Under the pieces are notes generated by a model. That model saw only the letters and a program-made list of their open reading frames with translations, made no database searches and was not told the DNA's origin. A DNA stretch of 5,048 bases from an uncultured Fusobacterium sp. (GTDB taxonomy: Bacteria; Fusobacteriota; Fusobacteriia; Fusobacteriales; Fusobacteriaceae), in the NCBI GenBank assembly GCA_900543175.1, contig UQQO01000145.1:1-5048 (forward strand). The letters are read 5' to 3'. Positions 1 to 5,036 of the stretch are shown here, piece by piece (the first letter of the stretch is position 1; every line of letters starts with the position of its first letter). Both the position numbers and the translations under genes were made by a program.

Positions 1-79
1 TATTAAATTAACTAAAAACAGATATTTTATATATTTAATCTAACTTTTTTCTTGATTTAAACTATTTTGACATTAAAAG

Positions 80-132
80 AAAAAAGCTGAGTAAAGCAAC
101 AATTAAAATCATTGCCTTACAACAGCTTTTTT
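80..132 (-). terminator. Intrinsic terminator closing the purC-purF operon, probably bidirectional
   Basis: The outer stem is a 10-bp perfect inverted repeat (aaaaaagctg at 80-89 with cagctttttt at 123-132). Inside it a second helix forms between gtaaagcaa (from 91) and ttgccttac (ending at 120), with one wobble pair and small bulges, around an AT-rich loop. On the minus strand it begins 10 bases after the purF stop and ends in a run of six T. The mirror-image A and T runs mean it could also stop transcripts arriving from the left on the plus strand. It implies that purF is the last gene of its transcript. Confidence 0.85.
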
Positions 133-142
133 CCTATATTTA

Positions 143-1540
143 TTAATCTTCAATAGGTGTACTCATTGGATATGCTCCATTGAAACAACCTACACAATAA
201 CTTCTGTTCTTTAATGATTTTAACATATTTTCCATAGATAAGTAATCAAGAGTATCAGCATTTATAGTTTTTCTTATCTCTTCAACAGATAATTTTGAGG
301 CAATAAGCTCCTCTCTATGAGCAGTATCAATTCCATAATAGCATGAATATTTTACTGCTGGAGAGGCTGACCTAAAGTGTACTTCCTTTGCTCCTGCTCT
401 TCTAACAATCTCTATAAGAATTTTACTTGTTGTTCCTCTCACTAGTGAGTCATCTATAATTACAACTCTTTTCCCCTCTAAGTTTACTTTTAAAGGATTA
501 AGTTTTACAGCCACAGCTTGTTCTCTAAGTTTTTGACTTGGTTTTATAAATGTTCTTCCTATATATTTATTTTTTATAAGTCCAATTCCATAAGGGATTC
601 CACTCTCTTCTGCATAACCAATAGCAGCAGGTATTCCAGAATCAGGAACACCAATTACAATATCAGCTTCAACTTTCATCTGTTTTGCTAAAAGCCTTCC
701 AGCCTCTACTCTAGCCTCATAAACATTGATTCCGTCTATTGTACTATCAGGTCTTGCAAAATAAATATGTTCAAATGAGCATGGAGCAATTTTTTTATTG
801 TCACTATATTTTATTGACTCAACACCATTCTCATCTATAATAACCATCTCTCCAGCTTCAATATCCCTTATAAGCTCTCCCCCAACAGCATCTATTGCAC
901 AAGATTCAGAAGATAAAAAATAATCACCATTTTTATTGATTCCAAGAGATAAAGGTCTAATTCCATATGGATCTCTAACACCTATCAACTTTCCATTAGA
1001 GATGATAACTAAAGCATAAGCACCTTTTATAGCACTAACAGTACTTCTTATTGCATCAATCATTCCAGATTCAGCTTTTCTAGCTATCATCTTTATAATA
1101 ACTTCAGAATCTATTGTAGTGTTAAAAGTTGCTCCCCCATCTTCTAAAAGTTCTCTTATAATTTTAGAGTTTGTTAAATTTCCATTGTGAGCTACTGCAA
1201 TCTGACCTAATTTAAATTTATTTTCAAGAGGTTGAGCATTTTCTATTCTGCTCTCTCCTGTTGTAGAGTATCTAACATGTCCAATTGCAATATTTCCTTT
1301 TAATTTTTCCAAAGTTTCAGGAGTAAAAACATCTGCTGTAATCCCCATTCCCTTAAATGTTGTTATATTTCCATCAAGTGATACTGATATTCCAGCACTT
1401 TCTTGTCCTCTATGTTGAAGAGCATAAAGGCCATAATATGTAAAATTAGATGTATTTAGATTATTTTTAGAAAAAACTCCAAATACTCCACACTCCTCTT
1501 CCATTTTATCTTTTTTAAAACACTTTTCTATACAATTCAT
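143..1540 (-). CDS. purF: Amidophosphoribosyltransferase (glutamine PRPP amidotransferase), Fe-S cluster type
   Basis: This cytoplasmic enzyme makes 5-phosphoribosylamine from PRPP and glutamine, the committed step of purine synthesis. Numbering from the ATG at 1540 (465 aa): the N-terminal glutaminase domain starts with Cys17 (CGVFGVFS), which becomes the catalytic N-terminal cysteine once a 16-residue propeptide is removed. It continues with GHVRYSTTG (87-95) and HNGNL (118-122). The C-terminal phosphoribosyltransferase domain has GVPDSGIP (297-304) and the PRPP loop VVIIDDSLVRGTTS (359-372). Cys254, Cys400 and the pair Cys449/Cys452 (CVGC) match the four 4Fe-4S ligands of the Bacillus subtilis-type enzyme. 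The ATG at 1540 lies one base after the purC stop (TAGAATG), which suits translational coupling. A GTG at 1552, inside purC, gives 469 aa. An ATG at 1504 gives a four-residue propeptide. None of the three has a strong ribosome binding site, so the start is less certain than the function. Confidence 0.96.
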   Translation of the reverse strand: MNCIEKCFKKDKMEEECGVFGVFSKNNLNTSNFTYYGLYALQHRGQESAGISVSLDGNITTFKGMGITADVFTPETLEKLKGNIAIGHVRYSTTGESRIENAQPLENKFKLGQIAVAHNGNLTNSKIIRELLEDGGATFNTTIDSEVIIKMIARKAESGMIDAIRSTVSAIKGAYALVIISNGKLIGVRDPYGIRPLSLGINKNGDYFLSSESCAIDAVGGELIRDIEAGEMVIIDENGVESIKYSDNKKIAPCSFEHIYFARPDSTIDGINVYEARVEAGRLLAKQMKVEADIVIGVPDSGIPAAIGYAEESGIPYGIGLIKNKYIGRTFIKPSQKLREQAVAVKLNPLKVNLEGKRVVIIDDSLVRGTTSKILIEIVRRAGAKEVHFRSASPAVKYSCYYGIDTAHREELIASKLSVEEIRKTINADTLDYLSMENMLKSLKNRSYCVGCFNGAYPMSTPIED

Positions 1541-1541
1541 T

Positions 1542-2255
1542 CTATAAAACACCCAATCTTTTAGCTACTTCAATATAAGCTTCCTCTATATTTCCCATAT
1601 CTCTTCTAAATCTATCTTTATCAAGTTTAGCTCCAGTTTCTTTATCCCATAATCTACAAGTATCAGGAGTAATTTCGTCAGCTAGAATTATCTCTCCTAC
1701 ACTGTTTTTTCCAAATTCAATTTTAAAATCTACAAGTTTAATTCCTATTTCATCAAATATTTTTATAAGAATTTGATTTATTTTTTCTGTCATAGTATAT
1801 ATTGTTTTCAAATCTTCTTTCTTTACTCCAAGAACATAAGCATGATAATCATTAATTAATGGATCTCCTAGATCATCATTTTTATATCCAATTTCAAATA
1901 TTGTTTCAGGAGGAATAGTTCCCTCTGCTATTCCCAATCTTTTTGACATAGACCCTGCTATTATATTTCTTACAGTTACTTCTAAAGGAAAGATTGTCAC
2001 CTTTTGGCAAAGTTGATCTCTATCATTAAGAACTTCTACAAGGTGAGTTTTAATTCCATTTTCTTCAAGAACTTTAAATATTTTTGCAGTTATTTTATTG
2101 TTTATAATTCCTTTATTAACAATAGTACCTTTTTTAGCTCCATTTCCAGCAGTAGCATCATCTTTATAATGGATTATAACCATGTTCTCATCATCAGTAG
2201 AAAATATTTGTTTTGCTTTTCCTTCATAAATAAATTCTCTTTTTTCTCTTTTCAT
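1542..2255 (-). CDS. purC: Phosphoribosylaminoimidazole-succinocarboxamide synthase (SAICAR synthetase)
   Basis: This cytoplasmic, ATP-dependent enzyme joins aspartate to CAIR to give SAICAR in de novo purine synthesis. The 237-aa length is typical of the bacterial monofunctional enzyme. The N-terminal nucleotide-binding strand [10 protein letters not shown] (9-18) is present. So are both family signatures: [14 protein letters not shown] (89-102) and LVDFKIEFG (174-182). The aspartate/nucleotide-site segment [14 protein letters not shown] follows at 191-204. The ATG at 2255 has a consensus GGAGG at 2260-2264 with four bases between, so the start is secure. It is the first large gene of the transcript and sits about 30 bases downstream of a terminator-like attenuator. 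Its stop is one base from the preferred purF start. No purE, purM or other pur gene is visible next to it, so the pathway is split in this genome or continues outside the window. Expression is probably set by the leader region upstream. Confidence 0.98.
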   Translation of the reverse strand: MKREKREFIYEGKAKQIFSTDDENMVIIHYKDDATAGNGAKKGTIVNKGIINNKITAKIFKVLEENGIKTHLVEVLNDRDQLCQKVTIFPLEVTVRNIIAGSMSKRLGIAEGTIPPETIFEIGYKNDDLGDPLINDYHAYVLGVKKEDLKTIYTMTEKINQILIKIFDEIGIKLVDFKIEFGKNSVGEIILADEITPDTCRLWDKETGAKLDKDRFRRDMGNIEEAYIEVAKRLGVL

Positions 2256-2282
2256 TTTTCCTCCAGTATACTAAAAAGTTTT

Positions 2283-2318
2283 AAAAAATAAAAAAAGTAT
2301 CTTAAATTAAGATACTTT
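2283..2318 (-). terminator. Intrinsic terminator between leader ORF and purC (putative attenuator)
   Basis: Read on the minus strand, AAAGTATCTTA (2318-2308), a three-base loop, and TAAGATACTTT (2304-2294) form a perfect 11-bp stem. A T-rich run follows (2296-2290 and 2288-2283, broken by one A). The stem is AT-rich, but the long T-tract makes it a convincing terminator. It lies downstream of a promoter and upstream of the purC ribosome binding site, with no complete large gene in between, which is the position of an attenuator. The first bases of its 5' arm are also the last two bases of the leader ORF stop codon, so a ribosome finishing the leader would cover the 5' arm and block the hairpin. 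Confidence 0.8.
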
Positions 2319-2418
2319 AATTCACACTATTCCCTTTTAAACTGTTTACACTTATGGTATTACAATATAAGATAGATGAGATTATTTTATTTTTTTCTTT
2401 TTTAATCCATGCTCTCAT
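2317..2418 (-). CDS. Putative 33-codon leader peptide upstream of purC
   Basis: This short ORF starts ATG AGA GCA TGG (MRAWIKKEKNK) and ends with TAA at 2319-2317. It has a near-perfect ribosome binding site, GGAGGAG (2429-2423), four bases before the ATG. A consensus -10 lies about 37 bases upstream of the ATG. Its product would be 33 residues, basic at the start, with no membrane segment or metal motif. I do not recognise it. Codons 6-13 are almost all A (19 of 22 bases). The stop codon overlaps the 5' arm of the terminator before purC. The layout of promoter, strong ribosome binding site, short ORF, overlapping terminator and biosynthetic gene is that of a transcription-attenuation leader, where translation of the ORF decides whether purC-purF is read. 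There is no run of one regulatory amino-acid codon other than Lys. It could instead encode a functional small protein or be a gene remnant. The ORF itself is certain; its role is inferred. Confidence 0.65.
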   Translation of the reverse strand: MRAWIKKEKNKIISSILYCNTISVNSLKGNSVN

Positions 2419-2426
2419 AAGGCTCC

Positions 2427-2451
2427 TCCATAATACTTGTAATTTTATGGA
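2427..2451 (-). repeat. Inverted repeat spanning the purC leader transcription start and ribosome binding site
   Basis: On the minus strand TCCATAA (2451-2445) and TTATGGA (2433-2427) are perfect 7-base inverted copies separated by 11 bases. The right copy runs into the leader GGAGGAG site. If transcription starts about 7 bases after the -10 (near 2448), the left copy overlaps the start point. It could then act as a DNA operator, or as a weak RNA hairpin if the start lies further upstream. Function is inferred only. Confidence 0.4.
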
Positions 2452-2454
2452 AAG

Positions 2455-2483
2455 ATTATAGCATATATTTTTTTAATTACTAA
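2455..2483 (-). promoter_or_regulatory. Promoter of the purC-purF leader transcript
   Basis: A perfect -10 TATAAT (2460-2455) is preceded by TGC, giving an extended -10 (TGCTATAAT). The hexamer 17 bases upstream is TTAGTA (2483-2478), a poor -35, which is common for extended -10 promoters. The expected start point is close to 2448, about 30 bases before the leader ATG. It is the only good promoter seen between the amidohydrolase terminator and purC. Confidence 0.7.
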
Positions 2484-2618
2484 TAATTTTTTTGTGTGTA
2501 AAAACAGAGATTTTTCTAATTTGCTTAAATTAAAAGGTGTTTAGAAATATTAACAAAAAAAATTTTTTTATCTATCAAGAAAAAATAGTATATTACGTTT
2601 TTAAATTAAACAGAATAT
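2484..2618. other. Gene-free AT-rich spacer upstream of the purine promoter
   Basis: No ORF with a ribosome binding site is visible on either strand here. The most structured part is an uninterrupted run of eight A followed by seven T (2555-2569), of the kind that gives rigid or bent DNA, about 100 bases upstream of the predicted start point. No classic PurR box or purine riboswitch core was recognised in the whole 2266-2670 interval. Confidence 0.6.
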
Positions 2619-2662
2619 AAAAACAAAAATTACACCTCTTACCATCAGATAAAAGGTGTAAT
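2619..2662 (-). terminator. Intrinsic terminator of the amidohydrolase gene
   Basis: ATTACACCT (2629-2637) and AGGTGTAAT (2654-2662) make a 9-bp perfect stem. A further 3-bp helix (tta with taa) sits inside across one mismatch, around an eight-base loop. On the minus strand the hairpin begins 11 bases after the stop codon and is followed by TTTTGTTTTT. It isolates the amidohydrolase transcript from the purine leader promoter downstream on the same strand. Confidence 0.88.
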
Positions 2663-2673
2663 CTATTTAAAAT

Positions 2674-3846
2674 CTATTCGTTATCCTCTTCTCCTGAGAA
2701 AACAATTTTACCATCTATAATAGTATATTCAACTTTAGCATCTATTTGTAGAGGATCATTTGACCAAATAACAATATCTGCATCTTTTCCTACTGTAATA
2801 GATCCTATTCTATCTTCAAGACCTAAGATTTCAGCAGGATTAATAGAGATAGCTTTTAATGCTTCCCATTTATCTAAACCATCTTTAACAGCTAAAGCAG
2901 CACAAATTGGTAGGTGGTGTAGAGGTATAACTGGGCTGTCAGTAGTTATTGACATTTTTATTCCAGCTTTATTTAAAACTCCAGCAGTTTTAAATGATTT
3001 ATTTACTAATTCAACCTTTGTTCTATGTCCAAGGCTTGGTCCTACTATCATAGGGAAATTTTCCTCAGCTAATTCATCAACTATACATCTAGCATCTGTT
3101 GAGTGATCTAATGTCATCTTAACATCAAACTCTTTGGCTATTCTAATAGCTGTAAATATATCATTAGCTTTGTGAGCATGAGCTTTTAAAGGAATCTCCT
3201 TTTTAAATACAGGGACAAGAGCTTCCCATCTAGCATCATAAGCTGGTTTTTTAGAGATATCATCTCCAGCAGCTTCTAATTTTTCCATATACTCTTTTGC
3301 TTTATATAATGCCTCTCTCATAAGAGCAGCTGTTCCCATTCTAGTTGTAGGCATTTTACCTTTAGTTCCGTAAAATCTTTTTGGATTTTCTCCAAATGCA
3401 CATTTCATAGCTATTGGAGCCTTTATAATCATCTTATCTATTCTCTTACCAAAAGTTTTAACTGCTGCAAATTGTCCACCTATAACATTAGCACTTCCCG
3501 GTCCAGTAGCAACTGCTGTTATTCCACCTTGATAAGCTTCTTTAAATACTCTATCCATAGGATCAAGTCCATCAATAGCTCTCATTTGAGGAGTGATAGG
3601 ATCTGATTTTTCATTTACATCATCATTTTCAAATCCAACACTATCTCCCATAAGTCCTAAGTGACAATGAGCATCAATAAATCCTGGAGCAACTATTTTA
3701 CCTTCAGCATCAATTACACAATCATCTTTTTTTGCTCTGATACTCTTTTTAATTGCTACGATTTTTCCATCTTCTATTGAGATATCCATTTTTACACTTT
3801 TTGATTTTTCTACATCAAGTACAGTACCATTTTTAATAATAAGCAT
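2674..3846 (-). CDS. Metal-dependent amidohydrolase, imidazolonepropionase-related, substrate unknown
   Basis: The 390-aa protein has the composite amidohydrolase-superfamily fold. An N-terminal beta-sandwich strand (LIIKNGTVLDVE, 2-13) leads into the metal-binding HxH (GFIDAHCHLG, His60 and His62) that opens the TIM barrel. Further candidate ligands are His223/His225 (KAHAHK), His248 (TLDHSTDA) and Asp303 (TTDSPVIP). The chain returns to the sandwich at VGKDADIVIW (352-361). No carboxylated-lysine site is obvious, which suits the mononuclear HutI-like branch. There is no signal peptide or membrane segment, so it is probably cytoplasmic. Relatives hydrolyse cyclic amides or act as dipeptidases. 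None of its neighbours is a histidine- or peptide-degradation gene, so I cannot name the substrate. The ATG at 3846 follows GGGAGG (3860-3855) by eight bases, so the start is well supported. It appears to be transcribed alone, with its own promoter candidate and terminator. Confidence 0.9.
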   Translation of the reverse strand: MLIIKNGTVLDVEKSKSVKMDISIEDGKIVAIKKSIRAKKDDCVIDAEGKIVAPGFIDAHCHLGLMGDSVGFENDDVNEKSDPITPQMRAIDGLDPMDRVFKEAYQGGITAVATGPGSANVIGGQFAAVKTFGKRIDKMIIKAPIAMKCAFGENPKRFYGTKGKMPTTRMGTAALMREALYKAKEYMEKLEAAGDDISKKPAYDARWEALVPVFKKEIPLKAHAHKANDIFTAIRIAKEFDVKMTLDHSTDARCIVDELAEENFPMIVGPSLGHRTKVELVNKSFKTAGVLNKAGIKMSITTDSPVIPLHHLPICAALAVKDGLDKWEALKAISINPAEILGLEDRIGSITVGKDADIVIWSNDPLQIDAKVEYTIIDGKIVFSGEEDNE

Positions 3847-3880
3847 ATTTAAAACCTCCCAATATGTATAATAACTATAT

Positions 3881-3889
3881 TTTATAACA
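3881..3889 (-). promoter_or_regulatory. Candidate extended -10 of the amidohydrolase promoter
   Basis: On the minus strand TATAAA (3886-3881) is preceded by TGT, giving TGTTATAAA, about 35 bases before the start codon. No good -35 hexamer lies at the right distance, and AT-rich sequence yields such matches easily, so this is tentative. Confidence 0.4.
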
Positions 3890-3903
3890 AAATTAAAAAT
3901 AAA

Positions 3904-3937
3904 GCTATATATAAGAATTAAATTTTATAAATATAGC
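3904..3937. repeat. Inverted repeat in the divergent spacer
   Basis: GCTATAT (3904-3910) and ATATAGC (3931-3937) are perfect inverted copies with a 20-base AT-only-but-one centre. They are the only GC-capped repeat in the 142-base spacer between the divergent amidohydrolase and recombinase genes. It could be an operator or a recombinase-binding site. The G/C caps make it slightly more than AT background, but no more can be said. Confidence 0.4.
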
Positions 3938-3950
3938 GAATAAATAATAT

Positions 3951-3962
3951 AGTATATATACT
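3951..3962. repeat. 12-bp perfect palindrome upstream of the recombinase
   Basis: AGTATATATACT is its own reverse complement and lies 26 bases before the recombinase ATG, where the promoter -10 or start point should be. It could be part of the promoter or a binding site for a dimeric repressor. It is largely alternating TA, so chance is a real alternative. Confidence 0.4.
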
Positions 3963-3988
3963 CAAAATAAAAAAGGAGGATAAATATT

Positions 3989-4546
3989 ATGAAAACTAGA
4001 GCATTAGAAAAATATGAATTAGAAAAGGTGTTTAACTATATCAAAAATGGAGGTAATAGAAATGGGGTAAGAATAAGAGCTAATCCACAAATCTATCTTA
4101 TCTGTTTTATTCAATTAAATACAGGTTTAAGAATAGGAGATGTATTAAGTTTAAAGGTAAAGGATATTATTAGTGGAAAGATAGATATAATAGAGCAAAA
4201 AACAGGAAAACGTCAAAATAGAGATATCAATGAGGAGGTTGTGGAAATTATAAAAGATTATTGTGACAGAAAGAATATAAGTGGTAATGATAATCTATTT
4301 ACTTTCTCTATAAGATGGGTACAAAAATTTTTACAGAAAGTAGCTATATGCTCAGATGTTGAGAATTTTTCCACTCATAGTTTTAGAAAAACATATGCAC
4401 ATATACAATATATAAATAATAGATGTAATATTGAATTGGTAAGAAGACTTCTCAATCACTCATCAGTAGTTGTTACACAAAAATATCTAGGAGTTACAGA
4501 TAATGAAGTAAATTCAGCATCTCAAGGGTTTAAAATAATTTTGTAA
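3989..4546 (+). CDS. Short tyrosine recombinase/integrase (catalytic domain only)
   Basis: The 185-aa protein carries the full tyrosine-recombinase catalytic set. Arg48 lies in NTGLRIGDVLSL and Lys71 in the beta-hairpin EQKTGK. His130 and Arg133 form HSFR, and His157 lies in LLNHSS. The nucleophile Tyr166 lies in TQKYLG. All are correctly spaced, so it should be active in DNA cleavage and strand exchange. The usual N-terminal SAM-like core-binding domain of XerC/XerD and phage integrases is missing: only about 35 residues precede the catalytic domain. The size is like FimB/FimE-type inversion recombinases. The start is firm: GGAGG (3975-3979) lies nine bases before the ATG, and no in-frame coding sequence is visible upstream, so it does not look freshly truncated. 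Codon use is as AT-rich as the neighbours. No excisionase, phage gene or clear attachment site is nearby. Its target is unknown; a phase-variation invertase or a mobile-element relic are both possible. Confidence 0.9.
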   Translation: MKTRALEKYELEKVFNYIKNGGNRNGVRIRANPQIYLICFIQLNTGLRIGDVLSLKVKDIISGKIDIIEQKTGKRQNRDINEEVVEIIKDYCDRKNISGNDNLFTFSIRWVQKFLQKVAICSDVENFSTHSFRKTYAHIQYINNRCNIELVRRLLNHSSVVVTQKYLGVTDNEVNSASQGFKIIL

Positions 4547-4606
4547 TATATAGATTAATTTTTTTAAGTATTTGTTAATTTTACGTTAAAATCACTAAAA
4601 AATTAA

Positions 4607-4624
4607 AAAAAATTTAAATTTTTT
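4607..4624. repeat. 18-bp A/T palindrome upstream of the HU promoter
   Basis: AAAAAATTTAAATTTTTT is a perfect palindrome that ends two bases before the predicted -35 of the HU gene. As DNA it resembles an UP-element-like or bent A-tract. As RNA it could give a weak A/U hairpin ending recombinase transcripts, which otherwise lack a clear terminator in 4547-4696. The sequence shows only the palindrome; both roles are guesses. Confidence 0.4.
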
Positions 4625-4625
4625 A

Positions 4626-4654
4626 TTTACAAATCCCAAAATAAAGGGTATATA
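4626..4654 (+). promoter_or_regulatory. Promoter of the HU-family gene
   Basis: The -35 TTTACA (4626-4631) and -10 TATATA (4649-4654) are separated by exactly 17 bases. A second -10-like TATAAT lies at 4655-4660 but has no matching -35. The A-tract palindrome immediately upstream could act as an UP element. The expected 5' leader is about 35 bases. Confidence 0.6.
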
Positions 4655-4696
4655 TATAATATAGGCAAAGAAACTAGAAAACAGGGAGGCAAAATT

Positions 4697-4975
4697 ATGA
4701 CTAAAAAAGAGTTTATTGAATTATATGCAGAAAAAGGTGGATTCACTAAAAAAGAAGCTGAAAGAGCAGTTGCACTATTCCTAGATACAGTAGAAGATAC
4801 ACTTTTAAAAGGAGATAGCATCACTTTTGTTGGTTGGGGAAAATGGGAAGTAAAAGAGAGAGCAAGCAGAGAAGTTAGAAACCCTCAAACTAAAGAGAGA
4901 ATGACTATTCCTGGTAAGAAAGCTGTTAAATTTAAAGTTGGTAAATTACTAGCTGATAGAGTAAAAGAGATGTAA
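4697..4975 (+). CDS. hup: HU-family histone-like DNA-binding protein
   Basis: The 92-aa protein has the length and fold of bacterial HU. A helical dimerisation half (1-40: TKKEFIELYAEKGGFTKKEAE) is followed by the beta-ribbon DNA-binding half starting at GWGKWEV (46-52). The arm carries Arg55, Arg59, Arg61 and the Asn62-Pro63 pair (RNPQT), whose proline inserts into bent DNA in the family. IPGKKAVKFKVGKLL (71-85) returns to the body. HU binds DNA as a dimer with little sequence preference, compacts the nucleoid and helps assemble recombination and replication complexes. Two arm-base positions that are usually Phe are Trp here (47 and 50), and the usual NPxTGE is NPQTKE. GGGAGG (4684-4689) lies seven bases before the ATG. 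The gene has its own promoter and terminator. IHF is an alternative name, but nothing favours it over HU. Confidence 0.96.
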   Translation: MTKKEFIELYAEKGGFTKKEAERAVALFLDTVEDTLLKGDSITFVGWGKWEVKERASREVRNPQTKERMTIPGKKAVKFKVGKLLADRVKEM

Positions 4976-4997
4976 TTAATTAAAAACTGAAATTTAG

Positions 4998-5036
4998 AAC
5001 TACACTCGTATATAAAGGGTGTAGTTTTTTATTTTT
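4998..5036 (+). terminator. Intrinsic terminator after the HU-family gene
   Basis: AACTACACTC (4998-5007) pairs with GGGTGTAGTT (5017-5026), ten pairs with one T-G wobble, around a nine-base loop. TTTTATTTTT follows. It starts 22 bases after the HU stop codon and is oriented for plus-strand transcription. Confidence 0.9.

Noticed and set aside
67..95. Consensus -35 TTGACA on the plus strand at 67-72
   Set aside because: There is no -10 at 16-18 bases, and the next sequence is the terminator followed by antisense purF.
2004..2291. 95-codon plus-strand ORF opposite the start of purC
   Set aside because: It is the antisense shadow of purC, rich in Phe/Ser/Ile as expected from reversed AT-rich coding sequence, and it lacks a convincing ribosome binding site.
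2266..2460. Purine riboswitch or PurR box upstream of purC
   Set aside because: I looked for the conserved riboswitch core and for CCGAAC-type PurR boxes and found neither; a short ORF with a strong ribosome binding site fills most of the leader.
2354..2461. Plus-strand ORF of about 35 codons starting ATG GTA TTA, opposite the leader ORF
   Set aside because: It has no ribosome binding site and is the reverse of the better supported minus-strand leader ORF.
2531..2662. Repeat of TAAAAGGTGT at 2531-2540 and AAAAGGTGT near 2651-2659
   Set aside because: It is a single short match, one copy being part of a terminator arm; not enough for a functional repeat. No CRISPR array, tRNA or rRNA was seen anywhere in the window.
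4545..4605. Terminator for the recombinase gene (ATTTTA/TAAAAT repeat around 4578-4592)
   Set aside because: The stem is only six A/T pairs and no T-run follows on the plus strand.
4627..4824. 65-codon minus-strand ORF opposite the HU gene
   Set aside because: It is antisense to a clear HU gene and runs through its promoter; it has no family features.
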